Notes: generated by a model not told the origin, from the letters alone. DNA of 64,000 nucleotides from a bacterium (GCA_004560305.1 SFVI01000004.1:1-64000); one strand, 5' to 3'. Counted from the first letter of the stretch, positions 7,591 through 15,817 are shown. Translations and numbers: made by a program.

Positions 7591-7760
7591 AAAGCCTCCC
7601 CTGTGTAAGGGGAGGTGGCAAAAATCTATGATTTTTGACGGAGGAGTTGTAAAAGTAAAGTTCAATATTTGCAAGAAGCAACCGAGAATCTGGAACAATT
7701 CATAAAACAATCCCTCAGTCAGCTTCGCTGACAGCTCCCTTTACACAAGGGAGCCTTTTT
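7591..7760. repeat. MITE-like element with terminal inverted repeats
   Basis: The left end AAAGCCTCCCCTGTGTAAGG and the complement of the right end (AAAGGCTCCCTTGTGTAAAG) match at most positions. Partial inverted similarity continues inwards (GGGAGGTGGC against GGGAGCTGTC; GAGGAGTTGT against GAGGGATTGT). The element is about 170 bases, has no coding potential, and shares both flanks with the copy at 86-212. It lies between a terminator and the 3' end of the sensor kinase gene. A fragment of other repetitive sequence (CGTGCAATGCACGCCCC) follows at about 7848-7865. Confidence 0.75.
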
Positions 7761-7882
7761 GTGTAACCAGTTTTTTGAGGTAAGAGGGAATGGTGAAAAG
7801 TGAAGAAGTGAATCTCTCTCAGTCAGGGGGAGTCAGGGGAAGGCGGACGTGCAATGCACGCCCCTACGGGTGTGTCAGGGGG

Positions 7883-8956
7883 TCAATCCAGGTAATTCTC
7901 GGTATAGCAATCATCGGGAAGGCTGTCGGCAAGGGAGGCCAGGATGCCCTGCATATCGCTTTCCCAGGCGCCCTGGCCGCCGCAAAGCCGGTCGGCGGAC
8001 AGGCGGCGGCTGAGAGACACCCGGACGGTGGTGCCCCTGTCCTGCCGGCTCTCCAACAGCAGGGTGCCCTTATGCAGCTGGGCCACGGAACGGGCCACCG
8101 TCAGGCCCAAGCCGGCGCCGGCGCACAGGCTGCCCGTGTCAAAGCCGTGGCAGTACCGGTCAAAGACCGTGCCCAACTGCTCCGGCGATATGCCGCAGCC
8201 ATCATCATCCACGGACAGGATCAGGTTCTCCCGGGTCTCCATCAGGCTCAGGCGCACCCGGGTGCAGCCCTTGGCGTGGACGATGCAGTTGGAGATCAGG
8301 TTCAGCACCATCAGCTCCACCAGCTGCCTGTCGGCCGCGATGGGGTGGATCTCCCCGTGACTCAGGCTGAAGTCTGTGCCGGGACAGAGCATACGGACCG
8401 TGTCCAGCAGGCCGGAGAGAAAGCGGACCATATCCATCTCATCCGGGGCAAAGGGGGCAGAACCATCGGTGACGGACAGCACCAGGGAGGCGTTGGCCAG
8501 CACCCGCAGCATCCTGTAGTAGCAGTGGGTGACGGAGCGCAGATCCTTCAAGAGGAGACTGTCACCCCGCTCCTCAGCCCGGGCCCGGAGCAGCTCCGCC
8601 GAGACGCCGAAGTTCATCAGGGCGCTGCGCATGGAACAGAGCAGCGCGTCATTGAGCAGCAGGGGAGCGCTGCCGCAGCGGCGCAGGAAGATCAGCTGGC
8701 AGTCGCCGATATGGTTCACCCGGAGGCTGCAGCGGTGGCCGCGGACGGTCTGGTCAAGGAGGAAGGAGGGGGACTGGGTCTCACACAGGGCCGGGCCCAG
8801 CAGGTCCTCCAGGGACTTGCCCTCACAGTCATCCCCCAGAAGCTGCCGGGCGGCGGCGTTGGCGAAAAATACACGAAAGCGCCGGGCCAGCAGCGCAGGC
8901 TCGCCGGACAGGGCAAGGATTTCAGTGGAGATCTGGTTCAAGTTGTCGCACTCCAT
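7883..8956 (-). CDS. Sensor histidine kinase-like protein, orphan
   Basis: This protein has about 357 residues if the ATG at 8956 is used; a TTG at 8983 would add nine, and neither has a good ribosome binding site. The N-terminal part resembles a PAS domain (ALLARRFRVFFANAAARQLLG). The C-terminal half is a GHKL ATPase with N-box NLISNCIVHA, G1 box DDDGCGIS and G2 box GAGLGLTVA. In the helical region between them (SMRSALMNFGVSAELL) I find no His where the phospho-acceptor normally lies. No membrane segment or adjacent response regulator is seen. It may be a soluble kinase with an unusual acceptor or a pseudo-sensor. The last 40 residues are acidic and unassigned. Confidence 0.8.
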   Translation of the reverse strand: MECDNLNQISTEILALSGEPALLARRFRVFFANAAARQLLGDDCEGKSLEDLLGPALCETQSPSFLLDQTVRGHRCSLRVNHIGDCQLIFLRRCGSAPLLLNDALLCSMRSALMNFGVSAELLRARAEERGDSLLLKDLRSVTHCYYRMLRVLANASLVLSVTDGSAPFAPDEMDMVRFLSGLLDTVRMLCPGTDFSLSHGEIHPIAADRQLVELMVLNLISNCIVHAKGCTRVRLSLMETRENLILSVDDDGCGISPEQLGTVFDRYCHGFDTGSLCAGAGLGLTVARSVAQLHKGTLLLESRQDRGTTVRVSLSRRLSADRLCGGQGAWESDMQGILASLADSLPDDCYTENYLD

Positions 8957-9127
8957 TCTGCCGCAATCGTCGGTTCGCCTCAAATTTCCCGCGGCGGTGG
9001 GAATAGGGCTGCTCTGAGGCGGCCTGTTTTATCAAGTCTTGACAAAATACACAATACCGCCGGAGAATAATGGCTGAAAAACTGCGAAAATTCGGCACTT
9101 TTTTGGGCAAAATACATAGGAAACGTA

Positions 9128-9156
9128 TTGATTTTTGCAAATATTATGTGTTATTA
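9128..9156 (+). promoter_or_regulatory. Predicted gap promoter
   Basis: TTGATT (9128-9133), 17 bases, TTATTA (9151-9156) lie about 90 bases before gap. An imperfect dyad, AATAC..GTATT (about 9110-9130), overlaps the -35 and could bind a regulator. The rest of 8957-9243 shows no gene. Confidence 0.5.
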
Positions 9157-9243
9157 TTTAGACACTTAGTAAGGCATTTATTTCCTGCCCCGGCGGGAAG
9201 TCTATGTATATATTGTATTTCATTATAATGGAGGATATTAACT

Positions 9244-10272
9244 ATGATCAAAGTTGGCATCAATGGCTTCGGCCGTATCGGTTCCCTGGCTTTCAGAGCC
9301 GCTATCAAGTCTGACGATATCGAAGTCGTTGCGATCAACGCTCCCGGCCATCCCGCATCCCACATTGCTTACTGCGTGAAATATGACACCGTTCACGGCC
9401 GCTTCGATGGCGAGGTCGTCGGCAACGATGAGGACAGCACCGTGACCGTCAACGGTAAGGTCGTCAAGGTTCTCTCCGACAAGTCCTACCGTGATGCCAC
9501 CCTCATTCCCTGGGGCGAGCTGGGCGTAGAGTACGTTCTGGAGTGCACCGGCGTTTACCTCACCAAGGAGAAGGCCCAGGCTCACATCGATGCCGGCGCC
9601 AAGGTCGTTGTCATGTCCGGCCCCGCAAAGGACGACACCCCCATGTTCGTCTGCGGCGTCAACCTGGACAAGTACACCCCCGATATGCAGTTCGTCTCCA
9701 ACGCTTCCTGCACCACCAACTGCCTGGCTCCCATGGCCAAGGTCGTCAATGACAACTTCGGCATCGTCGAAGGCCTGATGACCACCGTTCATGCCTCCAC
9801 CGCCACCCAGTCCATCGTGGACGGCTTCCCCAAGAAGAAGGATCTCCGCGGCGCCCGCTCCATCTACAACAACATCATCCCCGCCTCCACCGGCGCTGCC
9901 AAGGCTGTGGGCAAGGTCATTCCCGAACTCAACGGCAAGCTCACCGGTATGGCAATGCGCGTTCCCACCGGCGACATTTCCGTCGTTGACCTGACCGTCC
10001 GCCTGGAGAAGGCCGCAACCATGGACGAGATTTGCGCTGCCATGAAGGCCGCCTCCGAGGGCCCCATGAAGGGTGTTCTGGAGTACGTTGACGACGAGGT
10101 CGTTTCCTCCGACTTCCGCACCGACGCTCACACCTCCATCTTTGACGCCCAGGCCGGTATCGCCCTCAACGGCAACTTTGTCAAGCTCATCGCCTGGTAC
10201 GACAACGAGTGGGGCTTCTCCAACAAGATGCTGGACCTGACCCGTCACATGGACAAGGTTCGCAAGGCCTGA
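9244..10272 (+). CDS. gap: Glyceraldehyde-3-phosphate dehydrogenase, type I
   Basis: This 342-residue glycolytic enzyme oxidises glyceraldehyde 3-phosphate with NAD and phosphate. The Rossmann start MIKVGINGFGRIG and the active site SNASCTTNCLAP with catalytic Cys156 are intact, as is the C-terminal WYDNEWGFSNKM. Codons are strongly biased to C-ending forms (GTC, ACC, AAC) even against this GC-rich background, which suggests very high expression. TGGAGG precedes the ATG. It is monocistronic here, without the pgk/tpi neighbours often seen, and is followed by a duplicated terminator. Confidence 0.98.
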   Translation: MIKVGINGFGRIGSLAFRAAIKSDDIEVVAINAPGHPASHIAYCVKYDTVHGRFDGEVVGNDEDSTVTVNGKVVKVLSDKSYRDATLIPWGELGVEYVLECTGVYLTKEKAQAHIDAGAKVVVMSGPAKDDTPMFVCGVNLDKYTPDMQFVSNASCTTNCLAPMAKVVNDNFGIVEGLMTTVHASTATQSIVDGFPKKKDLRGARSIYNNIIPASTGAAKAVGKVIPELNGKLTGMAMRVPTGDISVVDLTVRLEKAATMDEICAAMKAASEGPMKGVLEYVDDEVVSSDFRTDAHTSIFDAQAGIALNGNFVKLIAWYDNEWGFSNKMLDLTRHMDKVRKA

Positions 10273-10294
10273 GAAAAACCCAAATCCAAACACG

Positions 10295-10325
10295 GAAAAA
10301 CTCCCCGAGAGATCGGGGAGTTTTT
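10295..10325 (+). terminator. gap terminator, first copy
   Basis: AAAAACTCCCCGA pairs with TCGGGGAGTTTTT around a short GAGA loop. It is the 23rd base onward after the gap stop codon. An identical hairpin with a longer T-run is at 10485-10517. Confidence 0.88.
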
Positions 10326-10484
10326 CAAGGCGTCGACAAAGTCCGACGCCTTGAAAACTTATTCAGGAGTATTCAAAAATACTCCTGAATAAGCCTAGAT
10401 TGAACGCAGAAAGGGGACTCCCGTCCCCTCTCTGCACTCTCCCCATGCATTTCTATACGCTGCCGATCACTTTGTCAACAGTCT

Positions 10485-10517
10485 GAAAAACTCCCCGAGA
10501 GATCGGGGAGTTTTTTT
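10485..10517. terminator. Second copy of the gap terminator
   Basis: This is identical to 10295-10325 with a seven-T run. Because the gene to its right (10538-11539) runs leftward, this copy may now act as the terminator for that gene, with the A-run on the other side providing U residues. Confidence 0.85.
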
Positions 10518-10537
10518 ATGAATAAGGAGATTGATTT

Positions 10538-11539
10538 TTACAGGCTGGACAGGGCAGCTTGCTGCTCCTCCGGCAGTTTGATCCAGCTGCCGAAGATCCC
10601 GTCCCATTCCGGGGGATCAAAGATATTTGCCAGTCCGGCGTTGTGATATAAGGTCAGCTCCCCAATTTTTATCTGGCCGTCAATGTTATACTGATCCACC
10701 CGCAGCAGGGGGAAGCCCTGGGAAAGCTGCTCGGCAAGCGCTACCATTGCTTCAAAATTTTCAGGCTTCTCGATAGGGATTGGATAGTTGGGTTCTTCCT
10801 CCCGCACCGGCAGCGGCCGGAATTCCCTGTCATATACGTTGCTGTAACAGTTTTCGGTTGTATGCCCTTGCCGGTCAATCACGCCCACATTTAGGAACAG
10901 TGCTCTCACTCTGCCGTTGAAACACATAAAACGATAATCCAGCAGCCCCCGTTCCCGCTGCAGCTGGGCGGCGGAAATGGAAGCTGCGCCTGCCGGACAG
11001 GGACTGACGCCTTCCGAATGCATATAGGCCTCGGCGATGATCCTGGGCGGGACATCCTTATAGGGCCATTCCCGGTTGCCATAGTAATAATTGCGCTTTA
11101 AACGACGGCTGAGCTTCTTCCCGGCAGCAGCAATATCAAAATGCTCTTTGTCCCGGCAGACGATAACGCTGCCGCTGTCATGGGTGCACTTCAGTACAAA
11201 TTGGTTGGGCAGCGCGGAAAAATCAATATCCTCAAACCGTTCCCAGGGACCGCCGACAAGCGGGATCAGATAGTCTTCGCCCACTTTGTCCGCAATGTAC
11301 CGGCGGACTGCGTATTTGTCTACCAGGGTGGTGTACAGAGGCTTCCGGTCATGCAGCTTCAGCCACATGATCTTTTCGCTGAATCCCTGCGGATGTTCCA
11401 AATCCAGCTTTTTTCCATAAGAGAGCCAATAGCTTTTTTCATAGAATTCCTTGTCCGGCATGGTTTTATAGAAACCCTTGGCAGCAAGAACACTGAACCT
11501 GAATTTTGGGTCCGACAGCAGCCGAAGAAATTTATTCAT
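10538..11539 (-). CDS. TupA-like ATP-grasp domain protein
   Basis: This 333-residue protein resembles the ATP-grasp TupA family found in polysaccharide and teichuronopeptide loci, which is thought to join amino acids or sugars onto surface polymers. Recognisable features are the N-terminal DPKFRFSVLAAKGFYKTMPD, LDLEHPQGFSEKIMWLKLHD, DKYAVRRYI, FVLKCTHDSGSVIVCRDKE (ATP-binding part) and IGELTLYHNAGL near the end. ATG 11539 is preceded by AGAGG, and the longer frame to 11575 lacks one. It is alone here, without other capsule genes, and divergent from an XRE regulator. Base composition is somewhat richer in AT than its neighbours, so recent acquisition is possible. Confidence 0.82.
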   Translation of the reverse strand: MNKFLRLLSDPKFRFSVLAAKGFYKTMPDKEFYEKSYWLSYGKKLDLEHPQGFSEKIMWLKLHDRKPLYTTLVDKYAVRRYIADKVGEDYLIPLVGGPWERFEDIDFSALPNQFVLKCTHDSGSVIVCRDKEHFDIAAAGKKLSRRLKRNYYYGNREWPYKDVPPRIIAEAYMHSEGVSPCPAGAASISAAQLQRERGLLDYRFMCFNGRVRALFLNVGVIDRQGHTTENCYSNVYDREFRPLPVREEEPNYPIPIEKPENFEAMVALAEQLSQGFPLLRVDQYNIDGQIKIGELTLYHNAGLANIFDPPEWDGIFGSWIKLPEEQQAALSSL

Positions 11540-11586
11540 TCCTCTTACCTCTTTTGCTCCGCATATAAGCGACATAATTTTAATTA

Positions 11587-11667
11587 CATAGGCAGAAATG
11601 CCTATGAAGTTTATTTTAAGATAGCATAATTGCCCATATAATTCAAGTAGATATGAATTATATGGGC
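11587..11667. promoter_or_regulatory. Two dyads between the tupA-like gene and the XRE gene
   Basis: CATAGGC and GCCTATG (11587-11606) form one dyad. GCCCATATAATTCA (11632-11645) and TGAATTATATGGGC (11654-11667) form a second, perfect 14-base dyad whose right arm runs into the ribosome binding region of the XRE gene. The second is a good candidate for the XRE regulator's own operator, and both lie in the shared divergent promoter region. Confidence 0.6.
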
Positions 11668-11676
11668 GGTGAAAAC

Positions 11677-12009
11677 ATGGATTATTTTACTATCGGGCAG
11701 CGGATAAGAGCGCTCAGGAAAGAAAAAAAGCTTTCTCAGGAGCAGTTGGCGGAAAAAGTATGGATATCCACAACGCATATGAGCCATATCGAAAACGGCA
11801 GCACAAAGCTGAGCCTTCCGGTACTGGTGGATCTGGCGGCAGCGCTGGGGGTCAGTACCAATGAGATCCTTTCCGGGCAGGGGAAAGAGAGCCGGGGTGA
11901 GGATTATGCGCAGGTGAAAGAGATCCTGGATGGCTGCACGGAGAAACAGCTGCGGATTCTCACGGAGATCGTGCGCAGCGCGAAGGCCGCCCTGGATAAA
12001 TACCAATGA
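11677..12009 (+). CDS. XRE family transcriptional regulator
   Basis: This 110-residue DNA-binding protein has an N-terminal helix-turn-helix (IGQRIRALRKEKKLSQEQLA, then SHIENGSTKLSLPVLVDLAA) and a C-terminal helical part ending in RSAKAALDKYQ. The start at 11677 (MDYFTIGQ) follows GGCGGTG; frames from 11653 or 11662 would start inside the dyad. It is divergent from the ATP-grasp gene and may control it as well as itself through the dyads at 11587-11667. The ligand or partner is unknown. Confidence 0.88.
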   Translation: MDYFTIGQRIRALRKEKKLSQEQLAEKVWISTTHMSHIENGSTKLSLPVLVDLAAALGVSTNEILSGQGKESRGEDYAQVKEILDGCTEKQLRILTEIVRSAKAALDKYQ

Positions 12010-12052
12010 GGCATTTGAGAGATCAGGGGGTTCAAGTTTACACTTCCTTAAC

Positions 12053-12081
12053 TTGACATTGCGCACAAAACATGATAGTCT
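12053..12081 (+). promoter_or_regulatory. Predicted promoter of the FAD oxidoreductase gene
   Basis: TTGACA (12053-12058), 17 bases, TAGTCT (12076-12081) lie about 100 bases before the gene. The leader in between shows no clear riboswitch fold. Confidence 0.5.
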
Positions 12082-12181
12082 GTATAAGGAACCATTTGGC
12101 TGCTTTGCCGGGTGGCTGTCCCAAAAGGATGGTCAAAGGCGGGGCGGCTAAATTTTTTTGCTTAAAAAATAAAAGGAATAT

Positions 12182-13588
12182 ATGCCCCGGAATCAGGAAA
12201 GGATGTACAGAAAAATGGCAGAGTATGACGTAATTATTGTGGGCGCTGGCCCCGGCGGTATCTTCACGGCCTATGAGCTGGCCAAGGCGGACAAGGGCCT
12301 GAAGGTGGCGGTGTTCGAGCTGGGCAAGCCCCTGGACAAGCGCAAATGCCCCATTGACGGCAAAAAGGTGAAGGCCTGCGTCAAGTGCCCCACCTGCGCC
12401 ATCATGAGCGGCTTCGGCGGCGCCGGCGCCTTCTCCGACGGCAAGTACAACATCACCAACCAGTTCGGCGGCACCCTGTATGAATACATCGGCAAGCAGG
12501 AGGCCATCGACCTGATGCGCTATGTGGATCAGATCAACCTGGATCATGGCGGAGAGGGCACCAAGCTCTACTCCACCGCCAACACCCAGATCAAGCGCAC
12601 CTGCCTGGAAAACGGCCTGCATCTGCTGGACGCCCAGGTGCGCCATCTGGGAACCGACATAAACTATGTGGTGCTGGAGAACCTATACAATGAGCTGAAG
12701 GAGAAGGTGGACTTCCACTTCAACGCCGCCGTCACCGCCGTGAAAAAGACGGAGGAGGGCTACCAGGTGCAGGTGGGCGAGGAAAGCTACAGCTGCAGGC
12801 GCTGCGTCATCTCCGTGGGCCGCAGCGGCAGCAAGTGGATGGAAAGCGTCTGCGAGGCGCTGGACATTCCCACCAAGTCCAACCGGGTGGATATCGGCGT
12901 GCGGGTGGAGCTGCCGGCGGAGGTCTTTGCCCATCTGACCGACGAGCTGTACGAGAGCAAGATCGTCTACCGCACGGAGAAGTTTGAGGACCTGGTGCGC
13001 ACCTTCTGCATGAACCCCCACGGCGTGGTGGTGAACGAGAACACCAACGGCATCGTCACCGTCAACGGCCACAGCTATGAGGACAAGAGCAAGCACACCG
13101 AGAACACCAACTTCGCGCTGCTGGTTTCCAAGCACCTGTCCGAGCCCTTCAAGGACTCCAACGGCTACGGCGAGAGCATTGCCCGCCTGTCCAACATGCT
13201 GGGCGGCGGCGTGATGGTGCAGCGCTTCGGCGATCTGGTCCGGGGCCGGCGCAGTACCGAGCGGCGCATCGAGGAGAGCTTTGTGACCCCCACCCTGGCG
13301 GCCACGCCCGGCGATCTGAGCCTGGTGATGCCCAAGCGGATCCTGGACGGCATCATCGAGATGATCTACGCCCTGGATAAGATCGCCCCCGGCACCGCCA
13401 ACGACGACACCCTGCTTTACGGCGTGGAGGTCAAGTTCTACAACATGGAGGTGGAGATCGACCGGAACCTGGAGACCAAGAGTCCCGGCCTGTTCGTCAT
13501 CGGCGACTGCTCCGGCGTGACCCACTCCCTGTCCCACGCTTCCGCCAGCGGCGTGCACGTGGCCCGGCATATCCTGGGTCGGGACTGA
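12182..13588 (+). CDS. FAD-dependent oxidoreductase (COG2509-like)
   Basis: This flavoprotein of 468 residues has an FAD-binding Rossmann motif, VIIVGAGPGGIFTAYELA, near the N-terminus. It also has a Cys-rich stretch CPIDGKKVKACVKCPTCAIM, the GFGGAGAFSDGKYN segment, and a C-terminal FAD site GLFVIGDCSGVTHSL. This pattern is that of the uncharacterised NAD(P)/FAD dehydrogenases of COG2509; the substrate is unknown. Two starts are plausible: ATG 12182 with AAGGA upstream, or ATG 12215 (MAEYDVIIVG) with AGGAAAGG upstream. The second gives the more usual N-terminus. It appears to be transcribed alone; the next gene has its own promoter. Confidence 0.88.
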   Translation: MPRNQERMYRKMAEYDVIIVGAGPGGIFTAYELAKADKGLKVAVFELGKPLDKRKCPIDGKKVKACVKCPTCAIMSGFGGAGAFSDGKYNITNQFGGTLYEYIGKQEAIDLMRYVDQINLDHGGEGTKLYSTANTQIKRTCLENGLHLLDAQVRHLGTDINYVVLENLYNELKEKVDFHFNAAVTAVKKTEEGYQVQVGEESYSCRRCVISVGRSGSKWMESVCEALDIPTKSNRVDIGVRVELPAEVFAHLTDELYESKIVYRTEKFEDLVRTFCMNPHGVVVNENTNGIVTVNGHSYEDKSKHTENTNFALLVSKHLSEPFKDSNGYGESIARLSNMLGGGVMVQRFGDLVRGRRSTERRIEESFVTPTLAATPGDLSLVMPKRILDGIIEMIYALDKIAPGTANDDTLLYGVEVKFYNMEVEIDRNLETKSPGLFVIGDCSGVTHSLSHASASGVHVARHILGRD

Positions 13589-13600
13589 GCGCCCTTTCTC

Positions 13601-13629
13601 TTGATTTCTGCGGCGGCAGGGTGTAAGAT
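13601..13629 (+). promoter_or_regulatory. Predicted promoter of the SpoVB-like gene
   Basis: TTGATT (13601-13606), 17 bases, TAAGAT (13624-13629) lie in the 73-base gap before the flippase gene. Confidence 0.45.
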
Positions 13630-13661
13630 AACGGATAACCTTTCCCGTCAGGAGGACTGTA

Positions 13662-15305
13662 ATGGCAAAGACGAAGGGACAGAACTATATGCACGGCGCG
13701 GCCATTCTCACGGTGGGCGTCGTGATCATGAAGATCCTGGGCTTTATTTATAAAATACCGCTGGGGAATATCCTGGGGGACGAGGGCTTCTCCATGTTCA
13801 CCAGCGCCTACAACATCTACTATGTGTTCTTCACCCTGGCTACCGCCGGCCTGCCGGTGGCCCTGTCCCGCCTGGTGGCGGAGGCGGACGCCAACGGCCG
13901 GGTCAGGCAGGAGGAGAAGACCTTCCGGGTGGCACTGGCGACCTTCTTCGTCATCGGCGTTGTGTTCGCCCTGATCCTCTGGTGCTTCCCCAACTGGCTG
14001 GCGGACAATTATCTGGAAAATCCGGACGCGGCCCCCAGCATCCGGGCCATGGCGCCCTCCATTTTGCTGGTGTGTCTGGTTTCCGCCTACCGGGGCTACT
14101 GCCAGGGCAACGGCAATATGCTGCCCACCACGGTGGACGAGGTGCTGGAGGTGCTGTTCAAGGTGATCTCCGGGCTGATCCTGGCCTCGGTGATCATGAA
14201 CATGGGCCTGGGCAAGCCTGCCGCCTCTGCCGGCGCCATCTTCGGCGTGTCCATTGGGTCGGTGGTGTCGCTGCTGTACATGGTGGTGTACAAACGCCGG
14301 AATTATGACACGCTGGCTGCCCCCTATACCGGCGGCCGGGCCTACAACGACATTCCCGATGACGACGATGAGGTGGACTCGGCCATGACCATTGTGCGCC
14401 GCATCCTCACCATCGGCGTTCCCATCGCCTTCGGCGCCTGCATCATGGCGCTGCTGAACTCCGTGGATTCCAAGCTGTGCATGAACCGGCTGCAAAGCGC
14501 GGCGGGCTTCAGCTACTATGAGGCCAAGGTGCTCTACGGCGTGTACGGCAAGGCCATGACCCTGTTCAACCTGCCGGCCGCCTTCATCACGCCCCTGACC
14601 ATCTCAATCGTGCCGGCCATCTCCGGCGCTTACGCCCGGGGCCACCGGGGCGAGGCCATGAAAACCGCCGAGGACTCCCTGCGTATTTCCGCCGCCATTG
14701 CCCTGCCCATGGGGGTGGGGCTGGCGGTGATGAGCAGGCCCATCATGAACCTGCTCTATCCCAACAGCAACGCCGCCGGCCCCGGCCTGCTGAGCATTAT
14801 GGGCATCGCCTCCTTCTTCGTGTGCCTGGTGCTGATGGAGAACGCGGTGCTTCAGGCCTCCGGCAAGGAGAAGCTGACCATGATCACCCTCATCAGCGGC
14901 GGCGTGATCAAAATCGTGGTAAACTGGTTCCTGGTAGCCCAGCGGGGCATCAACATCTACGGCGCGCCCATCGGCACCCTGGTCAGCTATTTCATCATGG
15001 CGGCCATGGACTTCGTCTTTATGTGCGTCACCCTGAAGGAGACGCCCCGGATGCTGCGGGTCTTTGCCGGCCCTGTGGGGGCAAGCCTGCTGATGGGGGC
15101 CTCCGCCTGGGCGGTCTACGGCCTGGCAGGCCGCTGCCTGGGAACGGGGAGCTATTTTGCCATGGCTGCCTGCGCGGGTCTGGCCATCCTGGCGGCGGTG
15201 GTCGTGTATGTGGTGAGCGTGATCGCCATGCGGGTGATCACCAAGGAGGATATGAGCCTGATCCCCGGCGGCGAAAAAGTGGCAAAAATCCTGCATATGC
15301 GCTAA
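13662..15305 (+). CDS. Polysaccharide / lipid II flippase-like membrane protein (SpoVB/MATE superfamily)
   Basis: This 547-residue integral membrane protein has about 14 hydrophobic helices, beginning with ILTVGVVIMKILGFIYKIPLGNILG, the signature opening of the SpoVB/PST polysaccharide transporter family. Relatives flip lipid-linked precursors of peptidoglycan or other polymers across the membrane; SpoVB is needed for spore cortex. GGAGG precedes ATG 13662. A hydrophilic loop rich in acidic residues (NDIPDDDDEVD) lies near residue 230. Several paralogues usually occur per genome, so assignment to spoVB itself rather than a vegetative flippase such as Amj/MurJ-like proteins is not certain. Confidence 0.85.
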   Translation: MAKTKGQNYMHGAAILTVGVVIMKILGFIYKIPLGNILGDEGFSMFTSAYNIYYVFFTLATAGLPVALSRLVAEADANGRVRQEEKTFRVALATFFVIGVVFALILWCFPNWLADNYLENPDAAPSIRAMAPSILLVCLVSAYRGYCQGNGNMLPTTVDEVLEVLFKVISGLILASVIMNMGLGKPAASAGAIFGVSIGSVVSLLYMVVYKRRNYDTLAAPYTGGRAYNDIPDDDDEVDSAMTIVRRILTIGVPIAFGACIMALLNSVDSKLCMNRLQSAAGFSYYEAKVLYGVYGKAMTLFNLPAAFITPLTISIVPAISGAYARGHRGEAMKTAEDSLRISAAIALPMGVGLAVMSRPIMNLLYPNSNAAGPGLLSIMGIASFFVCLVLMENAVLQASGKEKLTMITLISGGVIKIVVNWFLVAQRGINIYGAPIGTLVSYFIMAAMDFVFMCVTLKETPRMLRVFAGPVGASLLMGASAWAVYGLAGRCLGTGSYFAMAACAGLAILAAVVVYVVSVIAMRVITKEDMSLIPGGEKVAKILHMR

Positions 15306-15332
15306 GAAATTTGAAATTTACGCAAATAATAC

Positions 15333-15361
15333 TTGATTAACAGCCGGAAATGTGGTAGATT
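15333..15361 (+). promoter_or_regulatory. hup promoter
   Basis: TTGATT (15333-15338), 17 bases, TAGATT (15356-15361). The leader of about 105 bases that follows contains two hairpins: ATGAGT/ACTCAT around CCCG/CGGG (about 15394-15429) and GCGG/CCGC (about 15433-15446). Confidence 0.55.
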
Positions 15362-15473
15362 CACAGTACTGCCTTTCCGGAGGCTTTGAATCAATGAGTA
15401 TTCTTCCCGCTTTTCGGGCAGACTCATCATAACGCGGTATTTGCCGCACAAAACAATCAGGAGGTTTTACATC

Positions 15474-15749
15474 ATGAATAAGGCAGATTTGGTTGCCGCC
15501 GTGGCTGAGAAGGCCGGCATTTCCAAGAAGGACAGCGAGAAGGCTGTCAACGCTGCTTTCGACGCCATCACCGCCGCTCTGGTAGCCGGTGACAAGGTGC
15601 AGCTGGTTGGCTTCGGCGCTTTCGAGACCAAGGAGCGCGGCGCCCGCGTGGGCCGCAACCCCAAGACCAAGGAAGAGATCCAGATCCCCGCAAGCCGCGT
15701 CCCCGCTTTCAAGGCCGGCAAGGCTCTCAAGGACGCAGTTGCAAAGTAA
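15474..15749 (+). CDS. hup: Nucleoid-associated DNA-binding protein HU
   Basis: This 91-residue HU protein bends and compacts DNA as a dimer. MNKADLVAAVAEKAGISKKD and the DNA-binding arm VGRNPKTKEEIQIPASRVPAFKAGK are fully conserved. AGGAGG sits 8 bases before ATG 15474, so the frame from 15441 is not used. Codons are highly biased, fitting strong expression. A strong terminator (15765-15797) follows, then rqcP; the hup-rqcP order is common in Firmicutes. Confidence 0.97.
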   Translation: MNKADLVAAVAEKAGISKKDSEKAVNAAFDAITAALVAGDKVQLVGFGAFETKERGARVGRNPKTKEEIQIPASRVPAFKAGKALKDAVAK

Positions 15750-15764
15750 TTTGCCAATGAGTAT

Positions 15765-15797
15765 AAAACGGCCGTCACGGGACGGCCGTTTTTCTTT
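15765..15797 (+). terminator. hup terminator
   Basis: AAAACGGCCGTC pairs with GACGGCCGTTTT around ACGG, followed by TTCTTTT. Read-through could supply rqcP, whose start is 21 bases on. Confidence 0.9.
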
Positions 15798-15817
15798 TAT
15801 TCTTAGGGGAGGTTATT

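Larger units (their letters stand above)
10295..10517 (+). repeat. Terminator-bracketed cassette, copy 3 (after gap)
   Basis: Two identical terminator hairpins (10295-10325 and 10485-10515; stem AAAAACTCCCCGA/TCGGGGAGTTTTT) flank a 159-base insert. The repeat is exact over 31 bases from GAAAAACTCC onward. The insert begins CAAGGCGTCGACAAAGTCC and ends CACTTTGTCAACAGTCT, close to the ends of copies 1 and 2, but its middle differs. It contains its own hairpins: CAAGGCGTCG/CGACGCCTTG (10326-10353), TTATTCAGGAGTATT paired with its complement (10359-10392), and GGGGAC/GTCCCC near 10413-10428. The first hairpin terminates gap. Confidence 0.85.
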
